Assembly (NCBI GenBank): GCA_900542385.1
Contig: UQNP01000057.1
Location: 1-10,235 of the forward strand
Source of the DNA: an uncultured Eubacterium sp.
GTDB taxonomy: Bacteria; Bacillota; Clostridia; Peptostreptococcales; Anaerovoracaceae
DNA: 10,235 nucleotides
Reading direction: 5' to 3'
The position numbers and the translations under genes are program-made. Below are positions 1 to 6,225 of the stretch, one piece after another (within the stretch, counting starts at the first letter, position 1; every line of letters starts with the position of its first letter). Below the pieces are notes generated by a model that saw nothing but the letters and a program-made list of their open reading frames with translations, had not been told where the DNA came from and made no database searches.

Positions 1-670
1 CGACGGTAGCGGCCATCAACACCCCAAATCCTTCGTTTTCTCCAAAGAGCCTGGAAAAAGCCTGCGCCGGCACATACCGCTGGAACAGCACCGATAAAAC
101 GACGCCCAGCAGAAACCACGGCCCGGTGGCCTTGAAATTCCGTCCGATATTTTTCAGCAGGCGGATCAGCGGATTCGGATGGACATCTCTGCTTTTGCGC
201 TCCTCAAAGCCGGAAAAATCAAAAAAGGGCTTGTTCCGGTAGCAAAAACGAATCAGGAGTCCGGCCGCAACGCCGCAGAAGAAACAGGAAACAAGGCGCA
301 CGGTCAGCGCGGCGGCTCCCAGCGCGGTACTGTAAATGATGAGCTGTGGATTAAGAAGGATGGAGCTCATCATAAAAGCCGCCAGCCAGTCATCTTTTAT
401 GCCGCTTTTTGAAAATGACGCCGCAATCGGTATTGTCCCATACATACATAATGGCGAAAGGATACCGAAAACACTTGCAGCCGCTATACCTGCCGCATCT
501 GTTTTCTTTTTGCCAAGCTTGCCTACAGCTTTGTGAATACGATCTTTAAAAAAAACAGAAATCACAGAGCCCAATATCATTCCAGCCACCCAGAAACCAA
601 ATATCTGTTCAAGCTGGATAGAAAAATAATACCAGAAATAGACTGCTTCTCTGTGTAATATATCAATCAT
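1..670 (-). CDS. COG0701/ArsP-type permease, partial (C-terminus beyond window)
   Basis: An open frame runs from an ATG at 670 to the window edge, giving 223 codons without a stop. The protein is strongly hydrophobic, with likely membrane segments near residues 24-41, 60-85, 95-118, 125-145 and 185-200. The stretch SPLCMYGTIPIAASFSKSG followed by a hydrophobic helix ending in LLNPQL matches the signature of the DUF318/COG0701 permease family (ArsP_1), whose studied members export organoarsenicals; most relatives have no known substrate, and I do not assign one. The start overlaps the stop of the DUF362 gene by 8 nt (ATGATTGA), which suggests translational coupling and makes this the last visible gene of the redox operon. 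The first ~250 bp are 38-45% GC while the rest is 52-62% GC, an odd shift inside one gene. The family call is fairly secure; the role in this operon is inferred. Confidence 0.8.
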   Translation of the reverse strand, partial: MIDILHREAVYFWYYFSIQLEQIFGFWVAGMILGSVISVFFKDRIHKAVGKLGKKKTDAAGIAAASVFGILSPLCMYGTIPIAASFSKSGIKDDWLAAFMMSSILLNPQLIIYSTALGAAALTVRLVSCFFCGVAAGLLIRFCYRNKPFFDFSGFEERKSRDVHPNPLIRLLKNIGRNFKATGPWFLLGVVLSVLFQRYVPAQAFSRLFGENEGFGVLMAATV

Positions 671-1657
671 CTATATTCACCAGATTATAACTGCGGCTGC
701 CAAGACCTATATCTTCCGCATGTTCCAGCGTATGAAGACCATTTCTTGATTCGATTCGCTCCACAAGCGAAGCTCCGTCCTCTGCCTCATATACCAGATC
801 AATACAAGCCTGGTCCAAAGCCACCGGGTCATAAGATGCCAATATGCCTATATCGTGCATATCCGGCTCGGCAGGATTGCTGTCGCAATCACAGTCTACA
901 GACAAGCGGTTCATAACATTTATATACAAAATATTTCCATCAAGATAATCCATCACTGACTTTCCCGCTTCTGCCATCGATTCTAAAAATGCGTCTTGAT
1001 CACCGCTCCACATACTTCCTCCCGTTCCTCCGGAATGAATGTGCTCTTTGCCTTCGCTGGAAGCAATACCAATGGATATATTTTTAATCGCACCTCCGTA
1101 TCCTGCCATAGAATGGCCCTTAAAATGTGAAAGGATTATGTAGTAATCATAATTCGCAAAATTAGCTCCTACATAATTCTCTGTCAAATTATCTCCGTTT
1201 TCTACAGGCAGAGTCATAGAGCCGTTTTCATCCATTATATCCACCGCCGCTATATCAGTATATCCGTGATCTTCCGCAACCTGATAATGCATTGCGGTGT
1301 TGGCTCGGGAGCCTCCGTAAGCAGTATTGCATTCAACTATGGTCGGTCTCTCAAAGGACTGTACAAAGTTTCCAATAAGCTCTGTGCGCAGATAATTGCT
1401 GCCCGGCTCTCCTGTGGAAAGTTTTACAGCTATTCTCCCTTCAGTAACCGCTTCCAATGCCTCATAGACACTCATGAGTCCCTCCGGATCTATATTTTCC
1501 GTCATATAAACCGCCGCAGCGCCCGCATCTTCTGTATCTTCTGTATTATGCGATTCGTTTGACTGTGTGGTCGATGTCCCGCTCTAACCGCAACCTGCCG
1601 CCATAAGCATAAGCGCTGCAGTTAGCGAAAACATGATTGTACGGTTTCTTTTTTCAT
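663..1657 (-). pseudogene. DUF362 protein, degraded at its lipoprotein N-terminus
   Basis: The 280-residue frame from an ATG at 1505 to the TGA at 663 matches the DUF362 family (PF04015); motifs seen include VECNTAYGGSR, ILSHFKGHSMAGYGGAIKN and SYDPVALDQACIDLVY. DUF362 proteins are often linked to iron-sulfur or flavin redox proteins, but no ferredoxin cysteine cluster is present here. The ATG at 1505 has no ribosome binding site. Upstream, in the same frame, lies a lipoprotein signal peptide (MFSLTAALMLMAAGCG, 1587-1634) followed at once by a TAG stop (1584-1586) and a Ser/Thr/Glu-rich linker. The likely native start is the ATG at 1655-1657: it overlaps the upstream stop as ATGA and has an AAGGA site, but it is out of frame with the signal peptide by one base at an A6 run (1649-1654). 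Two separate lesions therefore block the secreted form. A cytoplasmic remnant from 1505 is possible but unlikely to be well translated. Confidence 0.75.
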
Positions 1658-2301
1658 TGTTTCTGTTCCTTTTTTATTAAAAATTTCATTATGCAGTGCA
1701 TCGCACATATGAACACTACCGCTATAGCTGCATAATCTATATAAAACATGATCGGTAATTCGTTATAATCCATGAATACAAATTCATTTCTTAAAAACAT
1801 ATAGGTAATGAAATCACGTTTTACGAATGCAAACACTCCGTACATCGCAGTCAATATCCCTATGCTCCAATATATAAGAGCGTCCTCTATTCCTGTCTTT
1901 TTTCGTATTCCGTTTACGATCATATTCCAATGCAGCCCTATGTGAATGCTTACGAATATAAATCCCCAGTACGCTCCCAGTATGTGCATCTTCCTTGCCA
2001 GTGAAAGACCGACGCTCGGAATCATAAAATCAAATATCTCTCTCGATAATACAATCCCGCTGTACATCTGCAGCGCCATTGCTGTCAGCAGTATTATATC
2101 CGTTATCAGATATGCTGTCCTTACTGCCGGATATTTTCCTTTGAACAGATTTTTGTACCAGTTCAGATTTAAAATATTATGCACTATGAGGAGAGCAAGC
2201 ATGATAATTCCCGCCCATTCATGAGCAGCCTGACCCCAGAATTGATATCCGCTCAGAAAAAACAACAGCGCCGTTATCCCTACATCTATTATGATTTTCA
2301 T
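1654..2301 (-). CDS. DUF4405-type di-heme cytochrome b membrane protein
   Basis: This 215-residue protein is almost entirely membrane helices (roughly residues 3-22, 27-46, 62-83, 105-124, 142-160 and 185-208). Histidines fall as pairs 14 residues apart, H27/H41 and H106/H120, with a further H124 (HIGLHW). Paired His on facing helices is how b-type cytochromes hold two hemes across the membrane. The overall pattern fits DUF4405 (PF14358), a family I recall as linked to flavin-based extracytosolic electron transfer. The likely role is to move electrons between the membrane and the flavodoxin lipoprotein of the same operon; this is inference. The start MKIII at 2301 lies 2 nt after the aldo/keto reductase stop; a start ten codons earlier (2331) is possible but would overlap that gene by 28 nt. 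The stop overlaps the DUF362 native start as ATGA. The reading frame is intact, unlike both neighbours. Confidence 0.75.
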   Translation of the reverse strand: MKIIIDVGITALLFFLSGYQFWGQAAHEWAGIIMLALLIVHNILNLNWYKNLFKGKYPAVRTAYLITDIILLTAMALQMYSGIVLSREIFDFMIPSVGLSLARKMHILGAYWGFIFVSIHIGLHWNMIVNGIRKKTGIEDALIYWSIGILTAMYGVFAFVKRDFITYMFLRNEFVFMDYNELPIMFYIDYAAIAVVFICAMHCIMKFLIKKEQKQ

Positions 2302-2303
2302 TT

Positions 2304-3343
2304 CTATATTTTCTGATCTCCCACTGACCATACGTGGCTTCCGGATGACGCCGCCTTAGTATTCTGCGCCATAACTCCCACCAGCTTGTGCGGAACATAC
2401 GGTTCCTCAAGATATTTTATTTCATCTGCATCAAGTTCGAGCTCTGTCGCTTTTGCAGCGCCTTCCACATGCTTCAGCTTCGTCGCGCCTGCTATTGGAG
2501 CAGTGACTTTTGTAAGGAGCCACGCAAGAGAAATTTCTGTCATGGATACTCCTCTTTTCTCCGCCAGCTCTGCCACTCTGTTTATGATAATGCTGTCCTG
2601 CTTGGCTGTAGCATCATATTTTAATTTTGCATAACTGTCTTCCTCAAGTCTCTTTGATGTTTCGCCCGGATGTTTGGATAATCTACCTCCTGCAAGAGCA
2701 CTGTAAGGAGTCATCGCTATGTTTTCTTCTGTACAGAAAGGCGCCATTTCTCTTTCTTCTTCGCGAAACAGCAGATTATAATCTCCCTGTACAGATACGA
2801 ACTTGTCAAACCCTTCTCTTTCGGCAAGCGCATTTGCCTTGGCAATCTGCCACGCGAAACAATTAGAAATTCCTATATACCGCACCTTGCCCGCTTTCAC
2901 GGCATCGTTCAGACCTTCCATGATATCGTATATCGGTGTCCTGTGGTCCCACATATGATATATATATACAGATCCACATAATCCATTCCCAGGTTTTCAA
3001 GACTTTTATCAAGCATCCTGCTTATATGCTGCTGGCCCGTTATTCCTTTTTCTATTTCTTCGTTTGTTCTCGGCAGAAATTTCGTCGCAACTACTACCTC
3101 ATCCCGCTCTGCAAAATCCGAAAGCGCCCTGCCGAGGTACTGCTCGCTGGTTCCATTCTGATATCCTATTGCTGTATCAAAGAAATTTATTCCCAGCTCA
3201 AGCCCTCTTTTTATGATTTCACGTGTGTGCTCTTCGTCTACGGTCCAGCTGTGCTGACCTCTTGAGGCATCGCCGAATCCCATGCATCCCATGCATATCC
3301 TTGAAACGTTCAGGTCCGAATTCCCTAATTTTGTATATTTCAT
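2304..3343 (-). pseudogene. aldo/keto reductase, split by a frameshift
   Basis: Two frames on the same strand together form one aldo/keto reductase of about 346 residues. The N-terminal part (3343 to about 2968) starts MKYTKLGNSDLNVSRICMG behind a GGAGG site and carries FFDTAIGYQNG (catalytic Asp and Tyr) and VVVATKF (catalytic Lys). The C-terminal part (about 2956 to 2304) carries RYIGISN, VQGDYNLL and the C-terminal NADPH-binding region around APIAGATKLKHVEGAAKA. The break falls in an AT dinucleotide run at 2958-2968: deleting one AT unit restores DLYIYHMWDHRTP, where the His is the expected catalytic His. The frame difference is exactly 2 nt, fitting slippage by one repeat unit. Members of this family reduce carbonyls with NADPH. 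The break removes the catalytic His and all C-terminal strands, so the product should be inactive unless slippage repairs it. Sequencing or assembly error is the main alternative. Confidence 0.85.
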
Positions 3344-3456
3344 ATCGTTCCTCCATTCATTTATCTTTTTAAATGCAGCCGTCTTTTCATCCTTATTCGA
3401 TGCTTTTTATTTCTCAGCTTTTAACTTTCCAATGAACGACCCAGCTCGTAAGCCCG

Positions 3457-3960
3457 CTACGGAAAATCCGTATGACGCGTCATCGGTACGGTGCCGCATC
3501 CTGTCCCAAGTATTTTCCCCCGGTCTTCAAAATTCATATAACGGCAAAGCGCATCATAATATGATTCGACTTCTGTCATCGTCCATTCGTTGCTGTCCCA
3601 TGCCGCTACTATCAGAGCAGTCTTTATTTTTCGCGAAGACAGCCTTACGGTAAAACTGTAAAACCTGTCTATAACTGTCTTAAGCTGGGCGGAAACTCCA
3701 AAGTAATACAGCGGAGTTACAAATACCATCATGTCGGAACTCATAATCTGCTCTTTAAGATATTCTCCGTCGTCATTCTGACTGCACGGACCGTCCATTC
3801 CGCAGAAATCACAGCCAAGGCATGGATTAAGCTCTGCCCGTGCAGCATCGAATACAACTGTTTCATGTCCTTTTTCCCGCGCTCCTTTAATAAAATTATC
3901 CGCCAGCAGATTTGAGGAGCCGTTTTTATGCGGACTGCTTTCAATAACAAGAATCTTCAT
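3457..3960 (-). CDS. NAD(P)H-dependent FMN oxidoreductase with Cys cluster, truncated C-terminus
   Basis: The 167-residue product has the flavodoxin-like fold of NADPH-dependent FMN reductases. It begins MKILVIESSPHKNGSSN (flavin phosphate loop) and contains TPLYYFGVSAQLKTVIDR (second flavin loop). A compact cysteine motif, C47-x2-C50-x2-C53-x5-C59, resembles that of iron-sulfur flavoproteins, so it may carry a 4Fe-4S cluster as well as FMN. It starts behind a GGGAGG site, 12 nt after the flavodoxin gene. The frame ends at a TAG (3457-3459) just after MTRHTDFP, but continues in frame for 11 more family-like codons (RAYELGRSLES) to a TAA at 3421-3423. A single C-to-T change of CAG (Gln) would create this TAG. 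The intact form would be 179 residues. The lost tail is probably the final helix, so the truncated protein may still fold, perhaps less stably. Confidence 0.85.
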   Translation of the reverse strand: MKILVIESSPHKNGSSNLLADNFIKGAREKGHETVVFDAARAELNPCLGCDFCGMDGPCSQNDDGEYLKEQIMSSDMMVFVTPLYYFGVSAQLKTVIDRFYSFTVRLSSRKIKTALIVAAWDSNEWTMTEVESYYDALCRYMNFEDRGKILGTGCGTVPMTRHTDFP

Positions 3961-3972
3961 ATTTATCCTCCC

Positions 3973-4578
3973 TTACTGTGCAGCGCCTATGCTTTCAAGC
4001 CAGTCTGCAATATCAGCTTCCGCGCCCGACGGACTCGTCCTCAGACCTTCTACAACCGTTGCCGACGGCTCCAGCTCTTCGATATTATTCACAGCTTCCG
4101 ATATCCCGCTGCCTCCGCTTGTACAGAACGGCGCTATAGTTTTTCCCGAAAAATCATATGTGTCAAAGAATGTATACATTATTCTCGGCATATCGTTCCA
4201 CCATATAGGAAAGCCTACATAAACGGTATCGTAATTCTCTATATTATCTATCTCTCCCGATATTGCCGGTCTTGCCGTTTCATCGTTCTGTTCCGTCGTT
4301 GTTCTGCTTGAGCTGTCGTTGTAATCCAGATCTTCATCTGTATACGGATCTTCCGGAACGATTTCATAAAGCTCTGCTCCCTGCATCTGTGCAAGAGTCT
4401 CTGCTACGGATTCAGTGTTTCCCGTTGCGGAAAAATAAACCACAAGGGAATTTCCTCCTGCACTGCTCCCCTGAGTATTTTCCTGCGCCCCTTCATTTTC
4501 CGATGAGCCGCCGATTCCGCATGCCGCTAAGGCAAACGCCATAATACCCGCTATCAGAACATATATTATCTTTTTCAT
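3973..4578 (-). CDS. flavodoxin-like lipoprotein
   Basis: The product is 201 residues. Residues 1-20 form a lipoprotein signal peptide with lipobox LAAC (lipidated Cys at 20), then a Gly/Ser/Glu linker to about residue 42, then a flavodoxin domain starting LVVYFSATGNTESVAETLA, in which SATGNT is the FMN phosphate-binding loop. Other flavodoxin features are the YDTVYVGFPIWWNDMPRIM loop that stacks on the flavin and a TIAPFCTSGGSG strand. It fits the Flavodoxin_4 group and should sit on the outer face of the membrane, carrying electrons as an anchored one- or two-electron shuttle. The start at 4578 is chosen over the in-frame ATG at 4584 because the GGAGG site touches the earlier ATG but lies 7 nt from the later one. 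It is intact and lies between the microprotein and the FMN oxidoreductase, with the cytochrome b as a possible partner. Confidence 0.85.
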   Translation of the reverse strand: MKKIIYVLIAGIMAFALAACGIGGSSENEGAQENTQGSSAGGNSLVVYFSATGNTESVAETLAQMQGAELYEIVPEDPYTDEDLDYNDSSSRTTTEQNDETARPAISGEIDNIENYDTVYVGFPIWWNDMPRIMYTFFDTYDFSGKTIAPFCTSGGSGISEAVNNIEELEPSATVVEGLRTSPSGAEADIADWLESIGAAQ

Positions 4579-4590
4579 TTTCATACCTCC

Positions 4591-4707
4591 CTATATATTC
4601 AATAGCCTCTTTATTTCAGCAGATGTAATTTCATAAACGGGCATATACACGTAATTGACTCCTGCGATATCCATTGCTTTTCTCTGTTTTTTAGACCCTT
4701 TCGACAT
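4591..4707 (-). CDS. 38-residue microprotein, first gene of the redox operon
   Basis: I do not recognise this protein. It starts MSKGSKKQRKAM behind a very strong site (GAAGGAGGTA, 4711-4720) and ends in KRLLNI with TAG at 4591-4593. The first ten residues are strongly basic (4 Lys, 1 Arg); the middle (AGVNYVYMPVYEI) could form a strand and the end a short amphipathic helix. There is no membrane segment or signal. A longer frame back to 4794 exists but runs through the promoter and operators, so it is rejected as the coding start. The gene lies about 40 nt downstream of the predicted transcription start and 12 nt before the flavodoxin start. It could be a regulatory peptide, a small subunit or a translational leader. 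The strong ribosome binding site is the main sign that it is real. Confidence 0.55.
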   Translation of the reverse strand: MSKGSKKQRKAMDIAGVNYVYMPVYEITSAEIKRLLNI

Positions 4708-4724
4708 ATTTACCTCCTTCTGTT

Positions 4725-4739
4725 TTGACACTGTGTCAA
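4725..4739. promoter_or_regulatory. Operator copy downstream of the start point
   Basis: TTGACACTGTGTCAA is a perfect inverted repeat with a single central base (TTGACAC-T-GTGTCAA). It falls at about +8 to +22 of the predicted transcript, just before the ribosome binding site. A lone half-site TGTCAA lies at 4746-4751, at the predicted start point. Confidence 0.75.
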
Positions 4740-4752
4740 TTTCGATGTCAAT

Positions 4753-4781
4753 ATTATATTTCTGCTTTGACACTATGTCAA
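4753..4781 (-). promoter_or_regulatory. Sigma-A promoter of the redox operon
   Basis: On the minus strand TTGACA (4776-4781) is followed by a 17-bp spacer and TATAAT (4753-4758), both exact consensus. Transcription should start near 4746, giving a ~40-nt leader before the microprotein. The -35 box is part of one operator copy, so a bound repressor would block polymerase. Confidence 0.85.
4767..4781. promoter_or_regulatory. Operator copy overlapping the -35 box
   Basis: TTGACACTATGTCAA on the plus strand is an inverted repeat, TTGACA-N3-TGTCAA. It contains the -35 box of the redox promoter. The second copy lies 42 bp away centre to centre, about four helical turns, so both sit on the same DNA face. 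The dyad form suits a dimeric TetR-like repressor, which is not encoded in this window. Confidence 0.75.
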
Positions 4782-4963
4782 TACAATGTTTCATACCTGT
4801 TTTCTATCGTTATCCATAACTGAAATGTATATAAGATCTTGAATCATCATGCATAAAAACCTGGTTTTTTAAAGATTTTACCATTGATTGACAGGATATA
4901 TTTCATTAGTATAGCATCTATTAGTTAGTCTTAAATAACCGGTAAATATTATTGCCGTGCATG
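4782..4963. other. Intergenic gap between redox promoter and ssrA terminator
   Basis: This 182-bp stretch has no convincing gene. It is AT-rich and lies upstream of the redox promoter and downstream of the tmRNA terminator. A weak plus-strand promoter-like pair is discussed among the rejected items. Confidence 0.6.
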
Positions 4964-4986
4964 AAAAAACCCGCCTTACGGCGGGT
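4964..4986 (-). terminator. Intrinsic terminator of ssrA
   Basis: On the minus strand ACCCGCC-GTAA-GGCGGGT forms a 7-bp GC-rich stem (4969-4975 with 4980-4986) with a tetraloop, followed by a run of six T. It lies 11 nt after the CCA end of the tmRNA and closes the housekeeping transcript. Confidence 0.92.
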
Positions 4987-4997
4987 CTTGTTTATAC

Positions 4998-5371
4998 TGG
5001 TGGAGATGATGGGAGTCGAACCCATGTCCGAAAGCATTTTCACTGGAATTTCTCCGGGTGCAGCTTTTGTTTTAAAATTTCGCTTCAGACAGCGCCCAAA
5101 AGCAGGCTTTGCCCTCGGCTATCCCGTTGTTCCCTCATGCTGCCGGGCTTTCACATGAAGTTTTCCTGCATGATCGATGCCGTACATCCGGCCTGCAGGT
5201 GAGCCGGAGACGACACGCACAGCTTATGACTGACTTACGCAGCCATAGCTACAGGTGCGAAATTATTATTCTTTTTAGCGTTTATATTTAAACGGCCACT
5301 TTTAACGTAGACTTGGCGACTACGACCCGCTTATCCGGCTTCCACACCCCCGTCGAAACCTTTACATCCCC
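4998..5371 (-). ncRNA. ssrA: Transfer-messenger RNA (tmRNA)
   Basis: A 374-nt tmRNA that, with SmpB, frees ribosomes stalled on broken mRNAs and tags the unfinished protein. The 5' end GGGGAU (5366-5371) pairs with AUCUCC before the 3' ACCA to make the tRNA-like acceptor stem. The T-arm reads GGGUUCGACUCCC near the 3' end, and the 5' region has the typical GUUUCGACGGGGGU. The tag frame runs from resume codon GCT (5277-5279) to TAA (5235-5237) and encodes AKKNNNFAPVAMAA, 14 residues, ending in the MAA protease signal. The RNA starts only 9 nt after the stop of the coiled-coil gene and is followed by a strong terminator. I see no clear promoter of its own; a TAAAGA at -12 is a weak -10. It may be processed from a longer transcript that includes smpB. 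Confidence 0.96.
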
Positions 5372-5380
5372 TTGATATCT

Positions 5381-5710
5381 TTATTCTTCTATTTTGGCAA
5401 AATCTTCACCTGTCTTTGCTTTGTAATCGTCTTTCACTTTTTCTATTTTCTTTTCAAGCTCTTCTATCTCTGCGCTGCATTCTTCTATTTTCCTGCAGAG
5501 CTCCTCAATCTTCTCATCCTTAATCTTTCCATCCTTGTACAGCTCATAACAGTAAGCGCCTATTTCCTTTTTCGCAATGCCTATATTCTGCTTCTGCGAA
5601 CTTATCTTGCTCTTGAGCTTGCCGATCTCAACGAGTTCTCCCGCCTTACTGCCGGCTTTACTTGCAGCTTCAGAAGCTGTCTTTCCTACTTTATTCAAAA
5701 AACTCTGCAT
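5381..5710 (-). CDS. Small coiled-coil protein of unknown function
   Basis: I do not recognise a named family. The 109-residue protein has an Ala/Ser/Lys-rich N-terminus (FLNKVGKTASEAASKAGSKA, residues 4-23) that could form an amphipathic helix, then a region rich in Lys, Glu and Ile from about residue 28 to 97 with strong heptad character (IEELCRKIEECSAEIEELEK), typical of a coiled coil. There is no signal peptide or membrane segment, and it contains only three Cys (residues 54, 72 and 78), so it is not an obvious zinc protein. It starts behind an AGGAGG site 49 nt after smpB and ends 9 nt before the tmRNA. Similar short proteins occur in Clostridia, some followed by a zinc ribbon, which is absent here. 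Its place between the two ribosome-rescue partners is suggestive but could be chance. Confidence 0.8.
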   Translation of the reverse strand: MQSFLNKVGKTASEAASKAGSKAGELVEIGKLKSKISSQKQNIGIAKKEIGAYCYELYKDGKIKDEKIEELCRKIEECSAEIEELEKKIEKVKDDYKAKTGEDFAKIEE

Positions 5711-5759
5711 AATATACCTCCTGCAATATATGCATACACCAGCATCACAAGATCCTGAT

Positions 5760-6209
5760 TTATCTGTTTCGTTTCATTGCCTGCTGCATTTTCCTGTCTG
5801 CATCCTTCTTTGCTATATCATGTCTCTTGTCGTATTCTTTTTTGCCTCGTGCTACTGCCAGCTCTACTTTAGCCTTTCCTCTGTCACTAATGTACATCCT
5901 AAGAGGCACCAAAGTCAAGCCTTTTAACGTAGTATATCCTATCAGCTTGCGTATTTCCCTCTTATGTAACAAAAGCTTTCTGCTGCGCAGAGGCTCTGCG
6001 TTGAATCTGTTTCCCTGTTCATACGGACTTATATTCATACCGTACAGTATAACTTCCTCATTCTCTATCTTGGCATAGCTCTCCTTGATGCTGACTTTAC
6101 CCTGTCTCACAGACTTTATTTCAGTGCCGGTCAGTGCTATCCCTGCCTCATATGTTTCTTCTATAAAGTAATCATGCCGTGCTTTTTTATTGTTAGCAAC
6201 TGTTTTCAT
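5760..6209 (-). CDS. smpB: SsrA-binding protein SmpB
   Basis: SmpB binds the tRNA-like part of tmRNA and brings it to stalled ribosomes, where its tail takes the place of the codon-anticodon pair. The 149-residue length is normal. Family signatures are present: [20 protein letters not shown] at residues 7-26, [19 protein letters not shown], the HKREIRKL segment, and [19 protein letters not shown] leading into a Lys/Arg-rich tail ([19 protein letters not shown]) that enters the mRNA channel. It starts 16 nt after the signal peptidase paralog, within the leader GGGATAGGTAAGA that serves as the ribosome binding site. It lies in the same transcript direction as ssrA, with one small gene between them. 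Confidence 0.97.
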   Translation of the reverse strand: MKTVANNKKARHDYFIEETYEAGIALTGTEIKSVRQGKVSIKESYAKIENEEVILYGMNISPYEQGNRFNAEPLRSRKLLLHKREIRKLIGYTTLKGLTLVPLRMYISDRGKAKVELAVARGKKEYDKRHDIAKKDADRKMQQAMKRNR

Positions 6210-6225
6210 TCTTACCTATCCCTTT

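Noticed and set aside
179..536. Plus-strand open frames over the permease
   Set aside because: They lack ribosome binding sites and family-like sequence, while the minus strand encodes a recognisable permease.
1584..3459. TAG reassigned to an amino acid (two in-frame TAG codons, both plausible Gln positions)
   Set aside because: TAG also ends the aldo/keto reductase, the microprotein and the signal peptidase paralog at sensible ends, and the same operon has plain frameshifts, so nonsense mutation is simpler.
4588..4596. Readthrough fusion of the microprotein with the flavodoxin lipoprotein (same frame across the TAG)
   Set aside because: The flavodoxin has its own ribosome binding site and a signal peptide that needs a free N-terminus.
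4708..4794. Longer start for the microprotein (67 residues)
   Set aside because: The extra codons read through the promoter and both operators, repeat as VSKQK because of the operator copies, and have no ribosome binding site as good as that of the inner start.
4888..4915. Plus-strand promoter-like TTGACA, 16 bp, TATAGC
   Set aside because: It points into the end of the tmRNA gene, no plus-strand gene follows, and the -10 is weak; probably chance in AT-rich DNA.
4952..5291. Plus-strand open frames across the tmRNA gene
   Set aside because: They are antisense readings of the tmRNA; the MMGVEPMSE-like peptide is the usual artefact of translating the tRNA-like 3' end.
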